A DNA stretch of 39,968 nucleotides. It comes from Faecousia sp. GTDB taxonomy: Bacteria > Bacillota > Clostridia > Oscillospirales > Oscillospiraceae. Made by a program: the position numbers and the translations under genes. Under the pieces are notes generated by a model. The model saw nothing but the letters and a program-made list of their open reading frames with translations. It did not search any database and was not told the DNA's origin. Numbering within the stretch: the stretch's first letter is position 1; each line of letters opens with the position of its first letter. This document shows, one piece after another, positions 32,113 through 39,844 of this stretch. The stretch is from contig JARIAT010000057.1 in assembly GCA_029257715.1 (NCBI GenBank), positions 1 through 39,968 on the forward strand. Reading direction: 5' to 3'.

Positions 32113-32553
32113 TCAGTGTAGCTGCACTTCCCAATCGGAGGTGTACTGAAATTCGCTGAAAGATGCTCCTTCCATGACATTAAGAAGCTCCTCGAGGTGG
32201 GCTACTGTGGGATAGTGACAAAGTGCTTCACGCTCCACCCATACCATTTCGCCTTCTTCCGAGGATTGAAGCTTCCCTTCAAACGATGAAGTGCGAAACA
32301 GCATTACAATGTAGCGATGACCATTGGAAGGAAATTGTTTGACGCCGCACAGCTGAGGGGTGAAAATCGTTAGGCCTGTTTCTTCCTTCATTTCCCGAAT
32401 GGCTGCATCCACAAATGATTCTCCCGGTTCTACATGACCGCCCGGAAGTGTAAAGCCTTTCCAATCTTCTTTTTTTCGATTTTGAAGCAGGATTTTGCTG
32501 CCGTCTCGGATAAGACATAATACAGTCAGTTCACACAGCTCGGTTCGTTCCAA
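32113..32553 (-). CDS. Nudix hydrolase (MutT-like)
   Basis: A 146-residue single-domain Nudix protein. The box is complete: GGHVEPGESFVDAAIREMKE followed by ETGL, residues about 38-61, with the REMKEE glutamates that bind Mg2+. The N-terminal half LCLIRDGSKILLQNRK and HRYIVMLFRTSSFEG resemble 8-oxo-dGTP-type enzymes. The substrate cannot be set from sequence. Translation begins at TTG with AAAAGGAGG 8 bp ahead. No ATG is near. Confidence 0.85.
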   Translation of the reverse strand: MERTELCELTVLCLIRDGSKILLQNRKKEDWKGFTLPGGHVEPGESFVDAAIREMKEETGLTIFTPQLCGVKQFPSNGHRYIVMLFRTSSFEGKLQSSEEGEMVWVEREALCHYPTVAHLEELLNVMEGASFSEFQYTSDWEVQLH

Positions 32554-32711
32554 TGAATATTCCTCCTTTTCGCATCTGGCGGTTTCGGATTTCCACAGAT
32601 TATGAATATCCGGAATTAATGTGACTGGGTATTCGGTTGAAAGATCATAAAAGATGCTTACATTGCGGAAAGCTCCGCCGCCCGATGATGCTTCGCAACG
32701 GCGGCATATGG

Positions 32712-33608
32712 CTATGCTGCTTTGTGAATTGAAAGCTCACTGGAGACACCGTCAATGTCAATCTTACAGCTTCCGTCGCCATAGGAAAATTGATCGTTTT
32801 TGCCGACAATCGGGAAATCGGTATGGAGCCTTGCACTCACACCGTCCATTTTTCCGGAAAAACCGCAATCCTTCGGAAGCGTCAAATCCAGTTGGCTGGA
32901 TACGCCGGAAACTGTGATCGACTTCGGCTGATTCGATAAAACCAGTGTGCAGACAGAGGAAACGTCGTCACTTTCAAAATGATTGAGGCTTCCGTTCATG
33001 GAAAATGTATTGGATGCACCACTGATGGAAATTTGATCCACGGAGCAGTTCATCAGACGGCTGTGATTGGAGGCACCTTCGATTTCCAGTTCCTCTAAGA
33101 TGGTAAGATCGGAGATTTCAAGATTGCAGGAGGCAGTATACAGCGTTATTTCGGACGGAGACCAGCTGCGCGGTACAGTGATGGTCAGATCCTTGGTATG
33201 CTTTCCGGGTTGGAAGTCAAAACCCATATTTTCGTCTGAAAAATGAATAAAAAGTGTCTCGTCGGATACATACCATACCATCGAGTCCAAAGCATCCGGA
33301 GACTCGGAGAAGGTGATCGTATCCGTATCACCCGGCTCAATGGTAATAGCACCGTTTGCCCAGTCGATTTCCAGATCGGAAATATCAGCCGAGGAGACGG
33401 AGCCGGAATGGGGATTGCCGGAATCAGATCCCGACACGGTATATTCCCCGCGGTCAGATGTGGCAAAACTATGCCGAGAGGGGGAATCACGCAGCATATA
33501 GCGCATCAATCGTCTGGGCGACATCATCAATCCGGCAATCAGAAGTCCAATAAACAAAATAATCAGGATACTATAAAGCACAATGCGCAGAATGATTTTA
33601 TTTTTCAT
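32712..33608 (-). CDS. DUF4097 beta-repeat membrane-anchored protein
   Basis: A 298-residue protein with one N-terminal helix (about residues 8-28, LYSILIILFIGLLIAGLMM), then a serine-rich linker and from about 80 a right-handed beta-helix-like DUF4097 domain with short repeats (ISDLEIDWANGAITIEPG, LEISDLTILEELEIEGAS, ISISGASNTFSMNG, ITVSGVSSQLDL, IDIDGVSSELSI). The pattern D-G-V-S-S at the C-terminus repeats three times. Function is unknown. It is the third gene of the PadR-HAAS-DUF4097 set, and its start overlaps the end of the HAAS gene. GGAGG lies 9 bp before the ATG. Confidence 0.85.
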   Translation of the reverse strand: MKNKIILRIVLYSILIILFIGLLIAGLMMSPRRLMRYMLRDSPSRHSFATSDRGEYTVSGSDSGNPHSGSVSSADISDLEIDWANGAITIEPGDTDTITFSESPDALDSMVWYVSDETLFIHFSDENMGFDFQPGKHTKDLTITVPRSWSPSEITLYTASCNLEISDLTILEELEIEGASNHSRLMNCSVDQISISGASNTFSMNGSLNHFESDDVSSVCTLVLSNQPKSITVSGVSSQLDLTLPKDCGFSGKMDGVSARLHTDFPIVGKNDQFSYGDGSCKIDIDGVSSELSIHKAA

Positions 33609-34227
33609 GCTTTCTTTCCTCCTTGAGGTCCATGCAGGCATGAACCAACCCCTCAATGGCGCCTATCAGCGGGAAGATGATCCATGTAATGTGCCATGCG
33701 AATGTCTTGAAGCTGACGATGAAATAAATAATGCTGCCGATGGTCCAAAAGAGACTGCTGATGGATTTCGTCATCTTCTGCTGAGGTGTTAACTCGGACA
33801 GAGGTGCTTTTTCATCTTTGCTGGCAAAGATGATGAGGACGGTGGCAACAGCGACAATTGCTAAAAGCAGGCATAGTCCTATTTCATTTTGCAAAAGAAA
33901 CAGAGGAATGGGACATAGTATAAACAGACCCACAGCGATCCCTCGCAGGAATTTTCGCAGCGCCTTCTTCTGTTCAGACTCCTGTGGGGCTGAATTGGAA
34001 ACGGGGGATGCGGAAAAAACGAAGCCTGCGGTGCTGCTGCGCAGCAGTTCACTGATGTCACCGATGCCGGAGATTGCAAGAGAATAGGCGGCTTCCGGTG
34101 TACGGCCTTGGGCAATCATATCGTCATAACGATCCAACGTATTTTGCAAAATCTCTTCTTTGATATCCACTGCCTCCGGATTTCCGGCGAACAGCAGATT
34201 CACGTAGTTAATCAGTTGATTTCTCAT
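33598..34227 (-). CDS. HAAS-domain (permease prefix domain 1) membrane protein
   Basis: A 209-residue protein. Residues 1-65 form a HAAS signalling domain (NYVNLLFAGNPEAVDIKEEI, LQNTLDRYDDMIAQGRTPEA, ISGIGDISELL), followed by a serine-rich linker and four membrane helices at about 95-200. The HAAS domain is typically paired with PadR regulators and DUF4097 proteins. Its ATG overlaps the PadR stop as ATGA, and its last 11 bp overlap the DUF4097 start, so all three are translated as one unit. The role in envelope sensing is inferred from this context. Confidence 0.8.
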   Translation of the reverse strand: MRNQLINYVNLLFAGNPEAVDIKEEILQNTLDRYDDMIAQGRTPEAAYSLAISGIGDISELLRSSTAGFVFSASPVSNSAPQESEQKKALRKFLRGIAVGLFILCPIPLFLLQNEIGLCLLLAIVAVATVLIIFASKDEKAPLSELTPQQKMTKSISSLFWTIGSIIYFIVSFKTFAWHITWIIFPLIGAIEGLVHACMDLKEERKHEK

Positions 34228-34562
34228 GGTTCTTCCCTCGTTTCTAATAGTTGATCCATAATATCTTTGGTTTCTTCCCATTCCTCTCGAAGAATTCGGC
34301 ATTCCTCACGGCCGGAAGGTGTAATGGTATAGTATCTGCGTCTTGCGCCGGCTCCGCTGTTACCCCAATAGGAGACGATAAAACCAGCTTCCTCCAGCCG
34401 CTTAAAGGCGGTATAGAGGGTTGCTTCCTTCAGTTCAAATCGTCCGCCGGACATGTTGGAGATGGTTTTGTTAATTTCATAGCCATAACTATCCGATTGG
34501 ATCAGACGGGCCAGAATAATGGCATCTGTATGACCGCGAATCAGGTCGCCTGCAATTGACAT
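34224..34562 (-). CDS. PadR family transcriptional regulator
   Basis: A 112-residue PadR-type winged-helix repressor. It has ILARLIQSDSYGYEINKTI, then LKEATLYTAFKRLEEAGFI, the recognition helix region, SYWGNSGAGARRRYYTITPS for the wing, and a C-terminal helix (EEWEETKDIMDQLL) for dimer formation. The ATG at 34562 has GGAGGGA upstream. It is the first gene of a three-gene unit and probably represses it. No palindrome was identified in the short upstream gap. Confidence 0.88.
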   Translation of the reverse strand: MSIAGDLIRGHTDAIILARLIQSDSYGYEINKTISNMSGGRFELKEATLYTAFKRLEEAGFIVSYWGNSGAGARRRYYTITPSGREECRILREEWEETKDIMDQLLETREEP

Positions 34563-34748
34563 CCGCTGTTCCCTCCTTTGTGACTGCATAATAGCATACA
34601 GTACCTCGCCTGTCAAGGTATCTCATAAAAATAAAATAGGATTCCACAAATTGCAGAATCCAAAATGGTCCGGAAGATGATATCCGATGAATTTAGGATG
34701 CCAATGGGCATGGGACAAAATGGCATGACCTGAAATTCTTTTATAAAC

Positions 34749-34780
34749 AAAAAAGCAGACACCCAAACGGGCATCTGCTT
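34749..34780 (-). terminator. Terminator of tRNA-Arg
   Basis: On the minus strand AAGCAGA, a partly paired loop with CCGTTTGG, TCTGCTT, then TTTTGTTTA. It begins directly after the CCA end. Confidence 0.75.
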
Positions 34781-34781
34781 T

Positions 34782-34857
34782 TGGTACGCCGGAAGGGACT
34801 CGAACCCCCAACCCTCGGAACCGGAATCCGATGCTCTATCCATTGAGCCACCGGCGC
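34782..34857 (-). tRNA. tRNA-Arg(CCG)
   Basis: The cloverleaf can be drawn in full: acceptor GCGCCGG with CCGGCGT (one G-U pair), D-arm GCTC/GAGC, anticodon stem TCGGA/TCCGA with loop TTCCGGT, T-arm with loop TTCGAGT, discriminator A and an encoded CCA. The anticodon CCG reads the arginine codon CGG. Two G-U pairs weaken the T stem. Confidence 0.93.
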
Positions 34858-34875
34858 ATTTCTGATAACTCGGTT

Positions 34876-34904
34876 ATTATAACATCGAACAAGGTGTTTG
34901 TAAA
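34876..34904 (-). promoter_or_regulatory. Promoter of tRNA-Arg
   Basis: On the minus strand TTTACA (34899-34904), 17 bp, TATAAT (34876-34881), 19 bp before the mature 5' end. Confidence 0.75.
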
Positions 34905-34957
34905 GAGGGAGAATTGGAAAAAATCCCGCAAATTCCGAAGAAGTGTTTCCAAAGCCG

Positions 34958-34986
34958 TTGTTTTTCCCCTTTGACCGTGGTATAAT
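34958..34986 (+). promoter_or_regulatory. Promoter of the DivIVA-like gene
   Basis: TTGTTT (34958-34963), 17 bp, TATAAT (34981-34986). Confidence 0.6.
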
Positions 34987-35039
34987 ACGCATAATTAAGG
35001 AAGAAGAACTGTTTCTTCTCGATCAGGAGGATTTGCACC

Positions 35040-35642
35040 ATGGCAGCACCCCAGAATTTCAGATCTGCATTCAACGGGTTTAACCGAGAAGATGTGGTCA
35101 ATTATATCAGCTATATTTCCACAAAGCATGAGACGGAAGTCAATGAACTGCGCAGTGAGATCGATACGCTTACCAAGGATCTGGATGCGGTTCGCTCGGA
35201 TGGAGAACACCGTGAGGATATGGAGCAGGAGAATGCGGAGCAGAAAACCCGAATTGAGGAGCTTCAGCAGGAAAATGAGGCACAAAAGCAGACTATTGAG
35301 CAGCTGCAGGAGAAGCTTGCACAGCTGCAGGTTCGCGATTCGGCGGACGAAACGATGAATTTAGAGACGACCCCGAGTCTCAATGAAGAACTGAATGCCT
35401 ATCGCCGTGCGGAGAGTACAGAGCGCCGTGCCAGAGAACGGGTAGCACGGATGTACGATAAGGCCAACGGCGCACTGGCGGATGCAGCAACTCAGCTGGG
35501 AATTTCCGCCGAGGAGCTTTCGGCATTTGCAGAGGAAGTTCAGAAAAATCTGGATGTTTTCCAACAGGCACTTAACGAAAGCTGCGGCGTTTTGTCAGAT
35601 GCTGCGGTGACGCTGAGTGCCATCCGTCCGGAGGAAGACTGA
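35040..35642 (+). CDS. DivIVA-like coiled-coil protein
   Basis: A 200-residue soluble protein. The N-terminus NFRSAFNGFNREDVVNYISY resembles the membrane-binding start of DivIVA/GpsB proteins, in which a glycine and aromatic residue precede an acidic VxxYI helix. Residues about 30-105 form a long heptad-type coiled coil (ELRSEIDTLTKDLDAV, EELQQENEAQKQTIEQL). A second helical part at 120-190 is rich in alanine and glutamate. It may be a scaffold at the division site or pole. The similarity is limited to the first 25 residues, so the name is tentative. AGGAGG lies 8 bp before the ATG, and a terminator shared with DUF1292 follows. Confidence 0.6.
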   Translation: MAAPQNFRSAFNGFNREDVVNYISYISTKHETEVNELRSEIDTLTKDLDAVRSDGEHREDMEQENAEQKTRIEELQQENEAQKQTIEQLQEKLAQLQVRDSADETMNLETTPSLNEELNAYRRAESTERRARERVARMYDKANGALADAATQLGISAEELSAFAEEVQKNLDVFQQALNESCGVLSDAAVTLSAIRPEED

Positions 35643-35647
35643 AAAAG

Positions 35648-35679
35648 AAAAAGAGTGTGGCATCTGCCACACTCTTTTT
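35648..35679. terminator. Bidirectional terminator between the DivIVA-like gene and the DUF1292 gene
   Basis: AAAAAGAGTGTGGCA (35648-35662), loop TC, TGCCACACTCTTTTT (35665-35679). A perfect 15-bp stem. Confidence 0.9.
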
Positions 35680-35682
35680 GCG

Positions 35683-35973
35683 TTAGTCGTTAAAGGTCAG
35701 AATATCCTTAAAGCGGTCTTTAAAGATGTTATAGACAGCATCCAGAACATCCTGATCCTTGACAGTCAGATAGAACTCGGTGCCGTCAGCACGGGGATCA
35801 ACCTCCAGAATGACAACCTCTGGAATTTCCTCCTCGGGGGATACCATAATCAGATACTCACGATCTTCGTAGGTGATGGAATCGATGAGCTCCAACTCAA
35901 CATCATTGCCGTTTTCGTCAGTCAGGCAGAAGATGCTGGCCTCTTCCTCGTCCAGAATTTCTTCATTTGCCAT
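35683..35973 (-). CDS. DUF1292 family small acidic protein (YrzB-like)
   Basis: A 96-residue acidic protein of DUF1292: IFCLTDENGNDVELELIDSI, YEDREYLIMVSPEEE and EVVILEV are the family core. Family members are small cytoplasmic proteins of unknown function, commonly near the mnm or RNase-associated genes in Firmicutes. AAGGAGG lies 7 bp before the ATG. It stands alone between two terminator-flanked units. Confidence 0.88.
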   Translation of the reverse strand: MANEEILDEEEASIFCLTDENGNDVELELIDSITYEDREYLIMVSPEEEIPEVVILEVDPRADGTEFYLTVKDQDVLDAVYNIFKDRFKDILTFND

Positions 35974-36105
35974 GGGAAATACCTCCTTGATTTGGCGTTT
36001 TTTTCATTGTATCAGCAGGGCAAGTTTCTGTCAAGCAGCAGATTCCATGCTTGACGATCGTTTCGCCGGTGTGTTAAACTAAATGAATTGAAAGAAGGTG
36101 CGCCA

Positions 36106-36624
36106 ATGGAATATAACGATATTTACGATGCCAACCGCCAATTGACAGGCCGCCTCCATCGCAGAGGAACCCCCTGGAAGGCAGGGGAATATGGATTGAT
36201 TGTTTGTGTCTGGGTGTATGACGGAAATGGAAAGATTCTTTTGACCCGTCGTGCTCCGGAGAAAAGTTTTGCCGGCACTTGGGAGAATTCCGGAGGAGCT
36301 GCGCAGTACGGAGAGAGCAGTCTTCAGGCGATTACACGAGAGCTTTATGAGGAAACGGGCATTCGTGCCGATCCGAAAGAATTTGAGCTTCTGGACAGTC
36401 GGCGGGATCGGGACGCGTTTCTCGATTTTTACTGTCTCAAAAACAATACACCCCTTGAGAAGATTGTCCTCCAGAAAGGTGAGACAGTGGACGCAAAGTG
36501 GGCAACCTTTGAAGAAATCCACACTATGATTGAAAAGCGACAAATTTGTCGGGTAATCAGCAGACAGTTTCTTCATCAGGAACAGCAGCTCCTGGAACGG
36601 CAGAATCCGGAATTGCAATGTTAA
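36106..36624 (+). CDS. Nudix hydrolase (IPP isomerase-like subgroup)
   Basis: A 172-residue Nudix protein. The box GGAAQYGESSLQAITRELYE with EETGI, residues about 61-83, is complete. The N-terminal YDANRQLTGRLHRRGTPWKAG and the VWVYDGNGKILLTRR stretch are those of the Nudix/IDI-like proteins related to YfcD. The reaction is not known. The ATG at 36106 is preceded by GAAAGAAGG about 8 bp ahead. Any longer start would need a non-ATG codon. It has a strong terminator and diverges from the DUF1292 gene. Confidence 0.85.
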   Translation: MEYNDIYDANRQLTGRLHRRGTPWKAGEYGLIVCVWVYDGNGKILLTRRAPEKSFAGTWENSGGAAQYGESSLQAITRELYEETGIRADPKEFELLDSRRDRDAFLDFYCLKNNTPLEKIVLQKGETVDAKWATFEEIHTMIEKRQICRVISRQFLHQEQQLLERQNPELQC

Positions 36625-36640
36625 CTTCAAAACTGCATAA

Positions 36641-36678
36641 ATCGGCAGCATCCCTTGACGGATGCTGCCGATTTTTTG
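36641..36678. terminator. Bidirectional terminator after the second Nudix gene
   Basis: ATCGGCAGCATCC (36641-36653), a 6-nt loop, GGATGCTGCCGAT (36660-36672), then TTTTT. It also ends the convergent desulfurase transcript. Confidence 0.85.
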
Positions 36679-36698
36679 ATATTTTGGTGACAGCGGAC

Positions 36699-37841
36699 TT
36701 ATTTTTTCAGTCCTTTAAAGCGGTATGGGAGAACGGTTTGCTGCATTGCCTTGAGGAATGTGTCAATTTCCTCCTTGGTGGTGCTGCGGCACAAAGATAC
36801 TCGGAATGCACCGTCGATGATTTCGGGAGACACATTCATGGCGGTAAGCACGTGGCTTCGATGCCCCTTGGCGCAGGCGGAACCGGCGGAAATGCAAATG
36901 CCGTATTCCTGAAGCAGATTCAAGGTATTCTGTGTGGGGACACCGGGAACGGAAAGGGACAGAATATGGGGAGCGGCGTGGGCGCCGTTAATCACAATGC
37001 CGTCCATGGCGGAGAGCTTTTCGATGGCATACTCCAGAAGCTTTCGCTCGTGGACGATGTCTGCCCGAAAGGTTTTGGCTCCGGCAGCTGCGGCTGCGGC
37101 AAATCCAAAAATTGCGGGAACTCCCTCAGTACCGCTGCGGAAACCGGCTTCCTGCCCACCGCCTACGAGATAGGCCGGGAAAGACTTGAGTCTGGGAGAG
37201 ATATAAAGTGCGCCGCTGCCTTTGGGACCGTGAATTTTGTGGCTGGAAACACTGATGAGGTCTGCGCCAAGTGTTTTTGCCTGAAAGGGGACTTTTAAAA
37301 AGCCCTGAACAGCATCAGTATGGAATACCGCATCAGGACAGATTTTGTGCGTAAGTTTCGCCATCTGAGAGATGGGCATGACCGCACCGGATTCGTTGTT
37401 GACCATCATAACAGATACGAGGATGGTGTCCTTCCGAAGGGCCTGCTTGAGCGCATCGAGTGTGACGGTGCCATCGGCATCAGGAGCCAGATAGGTGACG
37501 TCAAAGCCCTGCTCTTCCAGATCCTTCATCGCTTTAAGGATGGCGCTGTGCTCCACTGCGGTGGTGATGATATGTTTGTTTTTCTTGCCGTAGCGTTTGG
37601 CCGTGGAGTATACGGCCCAGTTGTCAGCTTCGGTGCCGCCGGATGTAAAAAACACCCGGTCAGCTTCAGCACCCATGGCTGCGGCAACCTGCGATCTTGC
37701 CTGCCGGAGCTGGCGGGCGGTATCGATACCGAAACCATAAAGTGCGCTGGGGTTGCCCCAGTTTTCCGTCAGGGCCAGCGTCATTGCCTCCACAGCCTCC
37801 TGGCATGGCTTTGTGGTGGCGGAATTGTCCAAATAAATCAT
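36699..37841 (-). CDS. Cysteine desulfurase, NifS/IscS family
   Basis: A 380-residue PLP enzyme of the IscS/NifS group. It has MIYLDNSATT, EHSAIL (H98), HTDAVQG for PLP, K202 in SSHKIHGPKG for the Schiff base, and the persulfide cysteine C323 in AGSACAKGH. It takes sulfur from L-cysteine for thio-modification of tRNA or for iron-sulfur clusters. It ends the operon Nudix-mnmE-desulfurase, 27 bp after the mnmE stop. As MnmE makes the 5-side modification of wobble uridine and a desulfurase feeds MnmA for the 2-thio part, their linkage suits mnm5s2U34. No iscU follows. Confidence 0.9.
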   Translation of the reverse strand: MIYLDNSATTKPCQEAVEAMTLALTENWGNPSALYGFGIDTARQLRQARSQVAAAMGAEADRVFFTSGGTEADNWAVYSTAKRYGKKNKHIITTAVEHSAILKAMKDLEEQGFDVTYLAPDADGTVTLDALKQALRKDTILVSVMMVNNESGAVMPISQMAKLTHKICPDAVFHTDAVQGFLKVPFQAKTLGADLISVSSHKIHGPKGSGALYISPRLKSFPAYLVGGGQEAGFRSGTEGVPAIFGFAAAAAAGAKTFRADIVHERKLLEYAIEKLSAMDGIVINGAHAAPHILSLSVPGVPTQNTLNLLQEYGICISAGSACAKGHRSHVLTAMNVSPEIIDGAFRVSLCRSTTKEEIDTFLKAMQQTVLPYRFKGLKK

Positions 37842-37868
37842 AAATAAACCTTCTATTCGTCTGATATC

Positions 37869-39230
37869 TTATTTTCCAACGCAGAACCGTTCAAAAATTC
37901 TGGATGTAATGTCTTCCCGAACGGTTGCACCGGTGACTTCGCCCATGGCTTCCATGGCGTATTCCACATCGGTCAGTACGGCGTCTGGGGGCATCTGGAT
38001 GTTTAGACCTTCCCGGGCCCGCATGATTCCTTCGTAGGCGCGGCGAATGGCGTCATACTGGCGGGCATTGGTCAGAATGCTGCCGTCACAGGGGGCATCA
38101 CCGCCGAACATTTCGTCGATGGTTTTTGCGAATTCTCCCATGCCTTCTCCGGTTTTTGTGCTGAAGGAAATGATCGTCCGGAAGGGAAGATCGGACTGCG
38201 TGACCATCGGCTCCAGATCTCCTTTGTTGAGTAATACAATGACACGCTCCAGTGTTTGGCAAAGTGCAATGACCTCCAGATCTTCCGGAGTCAGTGATAC
38301 GGAGCTATCGATCATTAAAATGACCACGTCAGCGTTTTTAACAGCCTCTCGGGAACGCTCGACACCCATGGCCTCGACTCGGTCGGAAGTATTGCGGATT
38401 CCTGCGGTATCAATCAGACGAAGCACGGTAGAACCGACTTTGACCGTCTCTTCAACGGTATCCCGGGTTGTTCCCGCGATTTCTGTGACAATGACTCGCT
38501 CATAGCCTGCCAGAGAATTTAGAAGACTGCTCTTACCCACATTGGGTTTGCCGACGATAGCGGCTCGGACACCGCGCTTGAGAATCTGGCCCTGTCCGTA
38601 GGTACCCATAAGGCCTGAAAGGGCATTGGCATCTGATTCCAAAGCGGCAGAATAGTTTTCAAGGCGGAAATCGTCGATATCCTCATCCGGATAGTCGAGG
38701 ACAGCGTGAAAATGACTGCAAAGATCGGTGAGATTGTCATAAATGGGAGCAAGTTTCTTTTGGAGCGCACCGGTTACCTGACCGGCAGCATTGGCAGCGG
38801 CTTCGGCGGTTTCGGCTTCAATGAGATCAATGACCGCCTCGGCGCTGGTCAGATCCATCTTGCCGTTAAGAAATGCACGTTTGGTGAATTCTCCCCGCCG
38901 CGCGGGCCTTGCGCCGCTGCGGTAGAGGGCATCAAGCCCTGCGGCGAGAATGGCCGGAGAACCGTGAGAATGGATCTCTACGGTATCTTCGCCGGTATAG
39001 CTGTTGGGGCCGGGGGTATAGACGGCCATGCACTGGTCAATGGTTCGTCCGGCGGAATCAGAGAGTGTGCCAAGCACCAATTTACGGGCAGGTGCGTCTC
39101 TCAGCGGCTTTCCGTTGATTCTTGTAAAGACCTTGCCTGCAATGTCGGCGCAGTCATCGCCGGTCAGGCGGATAATTCCAATGGCGCTGATCTGGTTTCC
39201 GGTAGAAACAGCAGCAATTGTTTCAGACAT
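37869..39230 (-). CDS. mnmE: tRNA modification GTPase MnmE
   Basis: A 453-residue MnmE, the normal length. The N-terminal tetrahydrofolate-binding domain ends near residue 118 (STGNQISAIGIIRLTGDD, PGPNSYTGEDTVEIHSHG, RARRGEFTKRAFLNGK-like stretch). A helical domain and a GTPase domain from about 215 follow, with GKPNVGKSS, TTRDTVEE, DTAGIR and NKGD. The C-terminal CVGK carries the conserved cysteine of the CxGK motif. With MnmG it installs the aminomethyl group at C5 of wobble uridine. MnmG is not in the window. The ATG at 39230 has AAGGAG and lies 2 bp after the Nudix stop. A longer reading frame to 39341 is out of step with the neighbour and is rejected. Confidence 0.95.
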   Translation of the reverse strand: MSETIAAVSTGNQISAIGIIRLTGDDCADIAGKVFTRINGKPLRDAPARKLVLGTLSDSAGRTIDQCMAVYTPGPNSYTGEDTVEIHSHGSPAILAAGLDALYRSGARPARRGEFTKRAFLNGKMDLTSAEAVIDLIEAETAEAAANAAGQVTGALQKKLAPIYDNLTDLCSHFHAVLDYPDEDIDDFRLENYSAALESDANALSGLMGTYGQGQILKRGVRAAIVGKPNVGKSSLLNSLAGYERVIVTEIAGTTRDTVEETVKVGSTVLRLIDTAGIRNTSDRVEAMGVERSREAVKNADVVILMIDSSVSLTPEDLEVIALCQTLERVIVLLNKGDLEPMVTQSDLPFRTIISFSTKTGEGMGEFAKTIDEMFGGDAPCDGSILTNARQYDAIRRAYEGIMRAREGLNIQMPPDAVLTDVEYAMEAMGEVTGATVREDITSRIFERFCVGK

Positions 39231-39232
39231 TC

Positions 39233-39844
39233 TTAAAACTCCTTCAAAAATGCAAGGGGATCGCCGTCCCCTGCGATAAAGTGCATCATCATATATGCGC
39301 ACATCAGTGCGACATTTTCTTCTTTCAGAATTCGGCGGCATTCGGCCCGGTCGGCGAGGATTACCTGAATATCCTCCGCCTCTTCCTGATTGGCATTGGA
39401 TGGAGTGCCGTCACAATAACCGAAGCACATGGCACAGCTTTCGTCAGTCATGCCGATGGTTGTGAAGAAGGGACGCTGACAGTCGCCTCCGGAAACGGGG
39501 ACAAAGTTCAGCCCTGTTTCCTCATAGAACTCTCGGGTTCCTGCTTTCTGAGGGTCTTCCCCGGGCTCCACAAGACCGGCGGGAAATTCGTAGACATAGT
39601 CTCCCAGCGCATAGCGGTACTGCCGGATCAGAACAAGTTTATCCCGCTGAGGACCGTAGACGCCGTATAGGATGACACCATCGGCACTGCGATTTCCACC
39701 GAGTGCTTTAAGGTGCTGCGTGTCAGCGGCTCGGGAAGCTACATAATAAGGAAGATGCTTTCCGCTGCGGCAGCTGGCATCCAGTTCATATAGATTCAGA
39801 AACCGATTGCCGGTGAGTCGTTTGACTCCGTGAATTCTGTTCAT
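39233..39844 (-). CDS. Nudix hydrolase, ADP-ribose pyrophosphatase-like
   Basis: A 203-residue Nudix protein. The box EFPAGLVEPGEDPQKAGTRE with FYEETGL, residues about 89-115, has the GLVEPGE start typical of ADP-ribose pyrophosphatases. VLIRQYRYALGDYVYEFPAG just before it is the NUDT5/NudF-like substrate region. FTTIGMTDESCAM follows at about 126-138. It would split ADP-ribose or a related nucleotide sugar to AMP. It leads the operon with mnmE and the desulfurase. GAGGAGA precedes the ATG. Beyond it (39845-39968) no further gene can be supported. Confidence 0.88.
   Translation of the reverse strand: MNRIHGVKRLTGNRFLNLYELDASCRSGKHLPYYVASRAADTQHLKALGGNRSADGVILYGVYGPQRDKLVLIRQYRYALGDYVYEFPAGLVEPGEDPQKAGTREFYEETGLNFVPVSGGDCQRPFFTTIGMTDESCAMCFGYCDGTPSNANQEEAEDIQVILADRAECRRILKEENVALMCAYMMMHFIAGDGDPLAFLKEF

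Noticed and set aside
34782..34857. tRNA-Arg as an integration site for a mobile element
   Set aside because: No integrase, direct repeat of the tRNA 3' end or foreign gene block is beside it.
39231..39341. Longer start of MnmE (490 residues)
   Set aside because: The extension overlaps the coding end of the Nudix gene and is not MnmE-like. AAGGAG sits before the ATG at 39230.
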